The translations under genes and the position numbers were made by a program. From Geotalea toluenoxydans JCM 15764 (GTDB taxonomy: Bacteria; Desulfobacterota; Desulfuromonadia; Geobacterales; Geobacteraceae): a DNA stretch of 64,000 nucleotides. The notes beneath the pieces are model-generated. The model did no database searches. It was not told the origin of the DNA and saw nothing but the letters and a program-made list of their open reading frames with translations. Where the stretch lies: contig NZ_BBCJ01000017.1 in assembly GCF_001311985.1 (NCBI RefSeq), forward strand, positions 1-64,000. Direction: 5' to 3'. Shown here piece after piece: positions 20,161-28,971 of the stretch (the stretch's first letter is position 1; every line of letters begins with the position of its first letter).

Positions 20161-20753
20161 TGCGCTGCCTCCTGGTATCCTTTTTCCACCTTGACCTTAC
20201 CGCTGCTTGGGTAGGCGGTCACGGTAAAATGCCCATTCTTGCCGTCCTTCAGATGGATGATCATGAAATCCTGCAGACCGCCGGGGCCGAAACCGATGAT
20301 GACCTCCCCTTCGCTGATCTTTCCCGACTGGGGGATGGTCACATCCTCGATGGTGATTCCTTCGGCTATGGGCCGCCGGCTGAGAAAAGGATCGTCGGCA
20401 GCTGTTTCTTCCCCTGACGGGGACAACTGTCTTACCCGGGTGGTACTGTCGGTGATATTCAGGTGCAGGCGGTAACCGGTTTTTGTCGTCGCAGCCCGAT
20501 CGCCGATGAATCTTATGGCCGAGGCCAGTGAGCGGGCAGAGTCTCTAAGCTTAGCCGACTCGGTGGATGGCAGTCTGGGCAGCACTATCCCCGCGATCAG
20601 GGAGAGAATGGCGATGACCACCATCAGTTCCATGAGGGTGAAACCGCCTTGAAAACCAGTTCGAGGTTTGAGGTTCGAGGTTCGAGGTTCAACCACCAAT
20701 GTTCGAGGTTCGAGGTTCGGGGTTCGAGGTTGTAAGACTCTAAAGAATTTCAT
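20157..20753 (-). CDS. gspH: Type II secretion minor pseudopilin GspH with repeat-derived leader
   Basis: The prepilin site G/FTLMELMVVIAILSLIAGI is followed by a GspH-type globular domain. What is odd is the leader of about 36 residues, made of PRT-x4 heptads (PRTPNLEPRT, EPRTSNLKPRT) encoded by heptanucleotide repeats. The ATG has AGG six bases upstream. No in-frame start lies between the repeats and the cleavage site, though a GTG in the middle would give a 17-residue leader. A gain or loss of one 7-bp unit would shift the frame. Confidence 0.85.
   Translation of the reverse strand: MKFFRVLQPRTPNLEPRTLVVEPRTSNLKPRTGFQGGFTLMELMVVIAILSLIAGIVLPRLPSTESAKLRDSARSLASAIRFIGDRAATTKTGYRLHLNITDSTTRVRQLSPSGEETAADDPFLSRRPIAEGITIEDVTIPQSGKISEGEVIIGFGPGGLQDFMIIHLKDGKNGHFTVTAYPSSGKVKVEKGYQEAAQ
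20658..20735. repeat. Heptanucleotide repeats (GGTTCGA) in the gspH leader
   Basis: Two clusters of imperfect 7-base units (GGTTCGA, GGTTTGA, GGTTCGG, GGTTCAA) separated by about 13 bases. They lie inside the start of gspH. Related inverted units (CGAACTTCGAAC, twice) lie just upstream in the gspG-gspH gap at about 20777-20802. Confidence 0.8.
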
Positions 20754-20806
20754 GTTTTGCCTGTGCTTGTAACATCGAACTTCGAACGCCGAACTTCGAA
20801 CGGTCC

Positions 20807-21247
20807 TCAGCGTATATCCCAGCTGTTGATGTCGGCACTTTTGCCTTCGCCCCCCCGTGTTCCGTCGGCGCCAAGGGATGAGAGATCATAATCGCTGTGC
20901 TCGCCCGGTGACAGATAGACATAATCATTCTCCCAAGGGTCCTTGGGTAGATTCTTGCTATCCAGATAACCTTCCGCCTTGTAATTTTTCGGAATCTGGC
21001 CGGTGGCCGGCTTGGTGATCAGCGCTGCCAGCCCCTGCTCGGTGGATGGATAGACACCATTGTCCAGCTTGTAGAGCTTGAGGGCGCTTTCAATGTTCCT
21101 GATCTGCACCTTGGCATCGGCGATTTTGGCATCGTCGGACCGTCCCATGATCTTGGGCGCCACCAGCGCCGCCAGCGCTGCCAGGATCATGACCACCACC
21201 ATGATCTCGATCAGGGTAAAGCCGCGGTTGTTTCGAATACTATTCAT
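20807..21247 (-). CDS. gspG: Type II secretion major pseudopilin GspG
   Basis: Major pseudopilin of 146 residues. Leader MNSIRNNRG, cleavage before FTLIEIMVVVMILAALAALV with Glu at +5, then the conserved VYPSTEQGLAAL and a C-terminal block (DPWENDYVYLSPG...YDLSSLGADGTRGG) that binds calcium in characterised family members. It forms the shaft pushing substrates through the secretin. A repeat-like gap of about 150 bases separates it from gspF upstream. Confidence 0.95.
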   Translation of the reverse strand: MNSIRNNRGFTLIEIMVVVMILAALAALVAPKIMGRSDDAKIADAKVQIRNIESALKLYKLDNGVYPSTEQGLAALITKPATGQIPKNYKAEGYLDSKNLPKDPWENDYVYLSPGEHSDYDLSSLGADGTRGGEGKSADINSWDIR

Positions 21248-21294
21248 GTATGACTCCTTTTCATTCTTTAATTTCCCTTGGAACGCTCAAAAGG

Positions 21295-21400
21295 GGCCAG
21301 GTGCAAGGCGCCCGAGTCCAAGGAGTGAAACGTAGCCGCGCTACGTTGCAGCGACGCAGGACGAAGGGCAACGCAGCAGATGGTCACTTTTCAGCGTTCC
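21295..21400. repeat. Palindromic intergenic element between gspF and gspG
   Basis: A GC-rich stretch with the perfect palindrome AACGTAGC-CGC-GCTACGTT followed by GACGCAGGACGAAGGGCAACGCAGCAGATGG. It splits the operon between gspF and gspG. It looks like a dispersed REP-type repeat, but only one copy is in the window. Confidence 0.5.
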
Positions 21401-22609
21401 TCACTTTATGAGCTGGTTGAGCTGGAATATGGGCAAAAGCACCGCCAGCACCACCGTGCCGACGCAGAGCCCCATGCCCAGTATCAGCAGCGGCTCCAGC
21501 AGGGCCATTGACCGGGTGATGGAGGCCTCGAATTCCTTCTCGAAGGCATTGCCGGCCTTGATCAGCATGGCTTCCAGCTCTCCCCCTTTTTCGCCGACGG
21601 CAATCATGTGTACCATGAGCGGCGGAAAGAGCGAGCTTTTCCGCAGCGCCACCGATAGGCTTCCCCCCTGGATCAGTTCCTCGCTTGCTTCGGCAAGGAA
21701 GAGGCGGTATTCCCGGTTGACGATGGCCTCGCCGGTGATTTCGATGGCTTTGATAACCGGTACGCCGCTGGCCAGCAGAAGGCCGAGCACCTTGCGAAGC
21801 GGGAAAGAATCAGCGCTGCCAGAGGGGGCCGGCCAGGGGAAGTTTGAGCATCAGCCGGTCTCTTTTCCGCCGAAACGCTTCGTTGCCTTTGGCCCGTTTC
21901 AGTGTGAATGCGGCGGCAACGGCATGATGATCAGCAACCACCATCCCTGGCGCAACAGACTGCTAACCTTGATGAGGATGACGGTTATCAGGGGGAGAGC
22001 GGCCTTGCTCTGCTCGAAAACGGTGACGATCTTCGGCACGACAAAGGCGAGGAGGAAGAGCATGACACCGGTGCCGACCACAACCATGAGGATCGGGTAA
22101 GCCAGCGAGGTGACGATTTTGCTGCGTATGGCATTCTGGTCTTCCAGAAACTCGGCCAATCTCTCCAGCACCACTTCCAGGGCGCCGCTGGCTTCCCCGG
22201 CTGAAACCATGCCGATATAGCTGTCGCTGAATATCTGCGGTTCGGCGGCAAGAGCCTTGGCCAGGCTGGTTCCTTCCGCAAGGCGGTCGCGCACCCGGCC
22301 CAGCATTGTGCGCAGTTCCCCGGGCCGCTCCTGGTCGTGAAGTGTTGCGATGGCTTCATAGACCGGTACCGATGAGCCGAGCAGGGTTGCCAGTCGCCGC
22401 GTCATCAGCGACAGTTCGGGCAGTCCGACTTTTTTCCTGAAGGACATGCGTCCGCGTCCGCCGGCCACCTCATCTGCCGGGGCTATCTGTCTGGCATAGA
22501 GGCCGTCTTTCTTCAGACGCTGCCTGGCCTCGTTGACATTGGCCGCCTCGATGGTGCCGGCGACTTCGTTGCCACCGGCCTTGAAGGCACTATAGCGGAA
22601 GGTCGGCAT
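21401..22609 (-). CDS. gspF: Type II secretion platform protein GspF (three frame breaks)
   Basis: Polytopic inner-membrane core of the assembly platform. Two tandem GspF/PilC domains are visible: LPELSLMTRRLATLLGSSVPVYEAI in the first, LGLLLASGVPVIKAIEITGEA in the second, each followed by membrane helices. The N-terminal [13 protein letters not shown]...GTIEAAN is typical. Three one-base losses near 21915, 21812 and 21792 sum to zero, so the ends share a frame while the middle is disrupted. Repaired length is about 404 residues. The start overlaps gspE's end by 20 bases. Confidence 0.9.
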
Positions 22610-24150
22610 AATCCTCCTGCGTTACCCGCAGAACCTCTTCGATGGTGGTGATGCCTGCAGCAGCCTTGGTCAGGCCGTCTTCCCGCAGGGTCTTCATACC
22701 CCTGGAAATGGCATATTCCTTGATGGCGCCGGCCGGGGCCTGCTTGATGATCATGGAGCAGAGCTCCGAATCGATGGGAAGGAATTCATAGATGCCGATC
22801 CGCCCCATGGAGCCCAGGTTGAAGCACTTTTCGCAGCCCCGGCCCCGATAGAGGACGGGGGGCAGGGTGATGCCTGCATATTCGCGCTCAGGCTCGTATT
22901 CTTCGCGGCAGTGGGGGCAGATGACTCGCACCAGACGCTGGGCCATGACCGCCGACAGGGAAGAGGCAACCATGAACGGCTCGATGCCATATCGATGAGG
23001 CGGGTAACGGCGGTGGCGGCATCGTTTGTATGGAGGGTGGACAGTACCAGGTGGCCGGTGAGGCTGGCCTGCATGGCTATTTCCGCCGTTTCCACGTCGC
23101 GGATCTCGCCGACCATGATGATATCCGGGTCTTGACGCAGTATGGAGCGCAGCCCATGGGCAAAGGTGAGGTCGATCTTGGGATTTACCTGGATCTGTCC
23201 CACCCCTTTCAGCTGGTATTCCACCGGTCTTCGATGGTAATGATGTTCTTTTCAGGGGAGTTGACCCGGTTCAACGCCGCATAGAGGGTGGTTGTCTTGC
23301 CGCTGCCGGTAGGTCCCGTAACCAGGATGATGCCGTTGCTTCTGGAGAGGAGCCGCTCCATGGTTTTGACATTATTTTCGGAAAGGCCGATGTTGGTCAG
23401 GGAGATGACCCCCCGCTGTTTGTCCAAAAGCCTCAGCACTATCCTTTCGCCGAAAAAGGTGGGAATGATGGAGACGCGGATATCCACGTCGCGGCCGGCA
23501 ACGATGACCCGGAGTCGGCCATCCTGGGGAAGCCTTTTTTCGGCAATGTTCAGGCCGGACATGATCTTGACCCGGGAAATGAGAGCTTCCTGGACCACCT
23601 TGGGAGGCTCCAGCATCTTATAGAGGATGCCGTCGATCCTGAAGCGCACCTCCAGTTCCCGCTCGAAGGGCTCGATATGGATGTCGCTGGCCCGCTCCTT
23701 AACCGCCTGGAAGAGGATGGAGTTCAGGAGGCGGATCACCGGTGCCTCGTCGGTGAGATCCAGCAGGTCCTTGGGCTCGTTGAACTCGGTGGCGATGGCC
23801 GACAGCTCCACCCCTTCCAGTTCTTCCACCACTTCCTGGGCCGAACCGGACATCCTGCCGTAGAGGCGGTTGATGGCGTCCATAACGGTCTGGCGCGGCA
23901 CGGCAACAGCCTGCACCGGCATGGAGAAAACACCTTGCAGCTCGTCCAGGGCCAGGAGATTGGCCGGATCGCCGGCAGCGGCGATCAGTGTGCCGTCTTC
24001 CTCCCGGAGGGGCAGGAGCAGGTTGTTGCGGGCGAAGGCCAGCGGCAGACGCATGAGCAGGGTCGTTTCCACGGTGCTGTCGTCTATTTCCGGCTGGAAC
24101 GGGAGCCCCAGCCTTCTGGCAATATCTTCGGTCTCGCTGGCCGGGGTCAT
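22590..24150 (-). CDS. gspE: Type II secretion ATPase GspE (two frame breaks)
   Basis: Cytoplasmic hexameric ATPase that powers pseudopilus growth. Order: an N1E-like domain binding GspL, the catalytic core with [12 protein letters not shown], Walker [11 protein letters not shown], the Asp box ([18 protein letters not shown]), Walker [13 protein letters not shown] and the His box [14 protein letters not shown] zinc site follows: CPHC...CEKC. Breaks near 23222 (restoring [11 protein letters not shown]) and 22990. About 520 residues after repair. The start overlaps gspD's stop as ATGA. Confidence 0.95.
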
Positions 24151-26065
24151 TGGTTTGCCTTCACCTTCAGTTCCTTATCGAAATCGATGGGCTTGTCCGA
24201 TTTCAATTGCTCGCTGAAACGGTTTTTCTGCATCTCCGACACTTTCCCCATATCCACCGAGTCCTTGATGATGTATGGGGTCAGAACAATCAGGAGGTTG
24301 GTCTTGGTCCGTTTGAGGCTCTTGGTCTTGAACAGCCAGCCGAGCACCGGGATGTCCCCCAGGAACGGGATCTTTGAAATGGTTTCCTGGTCCTGGTCCT
24401 GGATCAGCCCGCCTATGACTACCGTATCAGTATTCTTCACCACCACCGAGGTCTTGGCGGAACGCTTGGTGGTGGTGATGTCGGCTGCAGCACCGGTGCT
24501 GGTGGCATCCTTGACCGCGGAGATCTCCTGATAGATATCCATCTTGACATATTCCCCTTCGCTGACCATGGGCTTGATCTTCAGGGTGATACCGGTGTCT
24601 TTCCGTTCAATAGACTGCTGCGGGTTGATCTGATTGCTTGCGCCGTAGGTTATGCTTCCCCGGAATGGAACATTCTCTCCTACAAAAATCTCCGCTTCCT
24701 TATTATCGGAGGTCAGTATGTTAGGTGTTGAAAGGACGTTTAGGGCGCCGTTGGACTGGAGTGCTCTGAGCACTGCCGGGAAATTGGCAGCTCCGGACAA
24801 TTTAAGCCCGCTGATATCGGCGAGAGATGCTATGGGCGACACTGCCCCTGCAATTGTCGAAAAAGTGCCCATTGGATCGTAAACTCCAGCCGTTGCAACA
24901 CTTCCATCAGAGGTAACTGCACCACCAAATATTCCCCACTGCACTCCCAGCTCCCGTGCCTTGTCCAGGGATACTTCAGCGATTGTGGCCTGGACGAAGA
25001 CTTGGCGATTGCGCCGGTCCAGCTTCTGGATCACCTGGAGCAGGTTCTGGTAATCGGTGGGGGAGGCCATGATGACCAGGGAATTAGTGGCCTTGTCAGG
25101 GGTGATGGAGATTTTGCCTCCTTCGAAGACCGATTGCTGGGGTGCGGCGGCTCCCGGCTGGCCCGGTGCTGCTGCAGCAGAAGAGCCCTTGACGACGCCG
25201 TCAAGAACCTTGGCAACTTCGGTGGCATCGGCATTTTCAAGGTAATAGACGTTCACCTTGCTGCTGGTGGTCGGGGGAACGATATCCAACTGGGCAATGA
25301 ACTTCTTGATATCTTCCTTGTCCTTGGCGCTGCCGAACAGGATCAGGGCATTGAGCCGGGGGTCGGCCAGGACCAAACCAGTGCCGGTTGGTGCTGCTGC
25401 CTGTTGCCCGGCGGGGCGGGCACCCTTATCCTTGCCCCCCAGCCATTCTTTGATGACTGAGCTGATGCTTTCAGCCGATGCATTCTTCAGGAAGACCAGT
25501 TCCGCTCCTTCTCTCTTCTGGTCAGTATCCACCAGTTGCAGGATGTTGAGGATCTTTTGTACATTGAGGGATGAGTCCACCAGGAGCAGCATATTGCCTG
25601 GGCCGAAGGCGGAGATGTAGCCGTCCTTGGAGATCATCGGCTGGAGAAAGGTCATCGCCTCCTGGCTGGAGATGTGCTCCAGGTTGATGATGCGTGCCAC
25701 GTAGCTTCGTTGACCGGGCCACGATCCTTGTCGCTGAGAATCTTCATTCCCGATTGCTTGGCTGCGCCGGTGGGAACGATTTTCAGCACCTTCCCTGCCG
25801 GGACAACGGTAAAGCCTTTCAGTTCCAGCACTGAGGTGAAGACGTTGAACGCCTCTTCCGTGGAGAGCTTGGCTGGGGAAAAGACAGAGATCTTGCCTTT
25901 CACCCGGTCGTCCATGACGAAGTTCTTGCCGGTCAGGTCGCTGATGAACTTTACCATGGTGGATATGTCCACGTCGCTGAAATTGAGGACTACCCCCTTG
26001 GCCAGCGCCGGAAGCGGCAGTGCCAGCAGGGAGAGCAGTGAAAGGATGGTTATGATTTTACGCAA
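24147..26065 (-). CDS. gspD: Type II secretion secretin GspD (one frame break)
   Basis: Outer-membrane secretin channel. Signal peptide (MRKIITILSLLSLLALPLPALA), N0-N3 domains with Ala/Pro/Gly-rich linkers, then the secretin domain (NVLSTPNILTSDNKEAEIFVGENVPF, and later VVIGGLIQDQDQETISKIPFLGDIPVLGWLFK), ending TNLLIVLTPYII. I chose a TTG start because GGAGG lies six bases before it and it begins the signal peptide cleanly; an ATG 48 bases upstream is the alternative. The frame breaks near 25695. The C-terminal S-domain is short or absent. Confidence 0.92.
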
Positions 26066-26136
26066 TGGGCGCCTCCGGATACATGTTGCAGGGAACGGTG
26101 TTTGGGCAATCATGGGAAAGAAGTACTGTTCGCTGC

Positions 26137-27015
26137 CTATCTAATGTCATAGTTGAATGTGGTCGGCTGACCGTCCCTTACCAGGTCCAGTTTTATGCGG
26201 CTCTGTCCTTTGAGTGAAGCAAAGGACTGTATGGCCTTTTCCGGCGAGTCGATGGGGAAATCGTTGATGGCGCGCAGGATATCGCCATTTTTGATGCCGA
26301 TGGTACCGAAAATGCCCTGGGGCTTCACTTCCGAGGCCCTGAATCCTTCGACCTTACCGTCCTTGATGCTGGGCAGGAGGCGGGCATCGGTCATGGCCTG
26401 GCCGATATTGTCCAGGGATGCATTCAGTGCCCGCTGGTCAATGACATAATTCCCGGCGCCCACCTGGGCGGCAAGCCCCGTACTACCTGCCGGAGCGGTG
26501 GACTGGGGCTGTTTTGTTGCCGAGTCAGCGCCGGCCGCGGTGGGCGAAAATATCTTTACCCGTTTGCCGTTGACGAGAATTTCAGCGGACTCTTTGCCCA
26601 CCGAAACCAGCGGCCCCGTCTCAAAGACCGTATCGCCAAGACGGAAAACACGTTCTTCCTTGCCTGCTTTCTGCACAAGGGCAAAGGTTTCACGATAGGA
26701 ACCGACTGCAGTTCCAAGCAGGATGAGATCTCCCAGTGAGGGTGCAGGGGCAGCCGCTGTGGCGGTGGTCTGCTGGACGACTGGGGATAGCTTTCCCTGT
26801 GTAGCCTTGCCGAATAATCCCTTTTCCAGGATGGGAGCGAAAGACATCAGGTCTTCTGCCACCATGGTGGATGGGACGGACGCAGCGCTTTTCGGGGTTG
26901 CTTTGGGATAAAGTCTGGTAAGTCTGAAGGAAATCACGTCAGAGGCTATCAGCGCCAGCGACGCTATGATCAAAAAGGTGAGAAAAAAATTAAGTGGGGC
27001 TATCCATTTCAGCAT
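26137..27015 (-). CDS. gspC: Type II secretion protein GspC with PDZ domain
   Basis: Bitopic inner-membrane protein joining the platform to the secretin. Membrane helix at about residues 6-28, the HR domain (LGDLILLGTAVGSYRETFALVQKAGKEERVFRLGD, homology-region strands), a linker rich in Ala/Gln, then a C-terminal PDZ domain (FGTIGIKNGDILRAINDFPIDSPEKA). First gene of the operon. The start chosen sits just after AAGGCCTGAC; an ATG 63 bases upstream is less likely. Confidence 0.9.
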   Translation of the reverse strand: MLKWIAPLNFFLTFLIIASLALIASDVISFRLTRLYPKATPKSAASVPSTMVAEDLMSFAPILEKGLFGKATQGKLSPVVQQTTATAAAPAPSLGDLILLGTAVGSYRETFALVQKAGKEERVFRLGDTVFETGPLVSVGKESAEILVNGKRVKIFSPTAAGADSATKQPQSTAPAGSTGLAAQVGAGNYVIDQRALNASLDNIGQAMTDARLLPSIKDGKVEGFRASEVKPQGIFGTIGIKNGDILRAINDFPIDSPEKAIQSFASLKGQSRIKLDLVRDGQPTTFNYDIR

Positions 27016-27049
27016 GTCAGGCCTTTTTACGCATCGATAAAACCAATTG

Positions 27050-27078
27050 AATATAGTAAAACTGGTTGCCTTATGCAA
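27050..27078 (-). promoter_or_regulatory. Promoter of the gsp operon
   Basis: On the minus strand TTGCAT and TATATT are separated by exactly 17 bases, ending 34 bases upstream of gspC. The only clear promoter found for gspC-N. Confidence 0.6.
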
Positions 27079-27161
27079 GGGGAAAAGAGGGGGCCAGGCA
27101 GAGCGAAACGGGGCTGCTCAGCCCCCAGCGGGTTTCCTAAATTTGAAATTTCTATAAGTTG

Positions 27162-27191
27162 TTGAACTGGCCTTTGCGGCTGTGGTAATAT
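27162..27191 (+). promoter_or_regulatory. Promoter of the mqnB-mqnD genes
   Basis: TTGAAC and TAATAT with an 18-base spacer, about 65 bases before mqnB. Divergent from the gsp promoter. A GGAGGGACC ribosome binding site follows next to the ATG. Confidence 0.5.
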
Positions 27192-27255
27192 CTGCCCTCG
27201 GCGTATAACTGCCGGCCGGCTTTTCCCATGCAGCGATAATAAGTACGGAGGGACC

Positions 27256-27973
27256 ATGAAGTCGATTTTTGTGACAGCTTCGGTCATGCAGGAACTTTCC
27301 CTGCTGATCCGTTCCATTGGCGCTGTCCAAACCAAGCCAGACATGTTTCCGGATATCTACCGGGGGCGCATTGGCGATAAGGACATAACCCTGGCTGTTA
27401 CCGGCATCGGCAAGATAAATGCGGCCTCTGCCACCACTGTTCTGCTGCAGGGGAGAACTCCGGACCTGCTTGTCAATACCGGTTGCGCCGGTGCCTACCA
27501 AGGGGGTGGACTGACCGTAGGCGGGCTGGCTGTCGCCACTTCCGAGATCCTAGCCGATGATGGGGTTCTGACACCCGAGGCTGGCAACCCTTGATCTGAT
27601 CGGGATTCCGCTGGTGAAGAGAAGCGGCAAGGCTTATTTCAACGAGTTTCCCCTGTCCATGCAGGCAGCCGGCAAGGCGGCAAGCCTGGCCGCTGCATTG
27701 GGCCTTTCCACAATTCGAGGCAAATTCCTCACCGTCTCCACATGCAGCGGGACTTCTGCCCGTGGAGATGAACTTTTTTCCCGTTTTGGCGGCATATGTG
27801 AGAATATGGAAGGCGCCGCAGTTGCTCAGGTGGCACTTCGCTACGGCGTTGACTGTCTTGAGATTCGAGGGGTCAGCAACATGGTTGAGAACCGGGATAT
27901 GTCTTCCTGGAATATTCCCGGAGCAGTTGAGGCTGTGCAGCGTTTTCTCCTGAAATACATAGAAGAGTTTTAA
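27256..27973 (+). CDS. mqnB: Futalosine hydrolase (two frame breaks)
   Basis: Nucleosidase of the futalosine route to menaquinone: cleaves futalosine to hypoxanthine and dehypoxanthine futalosine. It has the purine nucleoside phosphorylase/MTAN fold: LAVTGIGKINAASAT, LLVNTGCAGAY and ICENMEGAAVAQVA, the last binding the ribose. Two closely spaced one-base losses near 27582 and 27595 disrupt TPEGWQPLDLIGIP. The repaired protein of about 240 residues suits the family. mqnD follows at once, as is common for this pathway. Confidence 0.9.
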
Positions 27974-28006
27974 TACAAGCTTAATGTCTTTACCATGAGG
28001 TTTCAG

Positions 28007-28836
28007 ATGCAATCTCTTTCCCTCGGTTATTCCCCCTGCCCCAATGACACCTTCATTTTTCATGCCCTTACCCATGGCCTGGTATCGAAGCCGGGCTCAT
28101 CTTCAATGAGCGGCTGGAGGATGTGGAGACCCTGAATCGCCTGGTCCTGGAAAAAGCTTTGGACGTAAGCAAGATATCCTATCATCTCCTTGGATATGTC
28201 CGGGAGGATTACTGTCTGCTCTCGGCCGGGGGAGCCTTGGGCCGGGGCTGCGGTCCCCTGGTTGTCTCGAAAAAGTATGAAAGCATGGAGCAGTTGAAGG
28301 GCAAGCGGATCGCACTGCCGGGAAGATATACCACGGCAGCTCTGCTGCTCAGGCTTTTTGACCCTGACCTTACAGATATTATCCATCTGCTTTGACCGGA
28401 TTATAGGTGCAATTGCTGATGGCAGTGTCGATGCCGGGGTCATTATTCATGAATCGCGGTTCACCTACGCCGGTCTTGGACTCGTAAAGCTTCTTGATCT
28501 GGGGGATTGGTGGGAGCGGGAGACAGGGCATCCCATTCCGCTGGGGGGATAGTGGCAAAACGTTCACTGGGTTCTGAAGTCATTGCCGACATCAACAGCC
28601 TTCTCCGCCAGAGTGTTGAGCTTGCCTTTGCCGACCCCGGTAAAGCGAATGCATATATCCGGGCCAATTCCCAGGAAATGAGCGACGAAGTATGTGCTGC
28701 CCATATCGACCTTTATGTCAACGACTTTTCAAAGGACCTGGGACACGAGGGAAAAGCAGCCGTCAATACGCTTATGGGCCGTGCCGAGGCCAAGGGACTT
28801 ATCCCACCTTCAGCCAAAGATATCTTTCTCCCGTGA
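28007..28836 (+). CDS. mqnD: 1,4-dihydroxy-6-naphthoate synthase (at least three frame breaks)
   Basis: Late step of the futalosine menaquinone pathway, converting cyclic dehypoxanthine futalosine to 1,4-dihydroxy-6-naphthoate. The start LGYSPCPNDTFIFHALTHG is the MqnD signature; later SAGGALGRGCGPLVVSK, VDAGVIIHESRFTYAGLGL and HPIPLGGIVAKRSLG match the periplasmic-binding-like fold. Breaks near 28085, 28393 and 28548. GAGG lies six bases before the ATG; an in-frame ATG 12 bases upstream is possible. Repaired length is about 277 residues. Confidence 0.9.
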
Positions 28837-28971
28837 TTGCCATCCCAGTATCAGAGTTCTTAATCATCCTTCCCTTGCCCGCCGCTGTTTTTGCTGTTCA
28901 AGAAAACTTCTTCTCTGCCCGATAAGGTTCAAACCACCCTGTTGAATAGCATTGGGAGGAACGTGATCAGC

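Noticed and set aside
20658..20735. CRISPR array
   Set aside because: Units are only 7 bases, without unique spacers of 30 or so bases, and lie inside a gene.
23677..24531. A 284-codon plus-strand frame across gspE/gspD
   Set aside because: It runs antisense to two certain genes, with no family motif. Long shadow frames are expected in GC-rich DNA.
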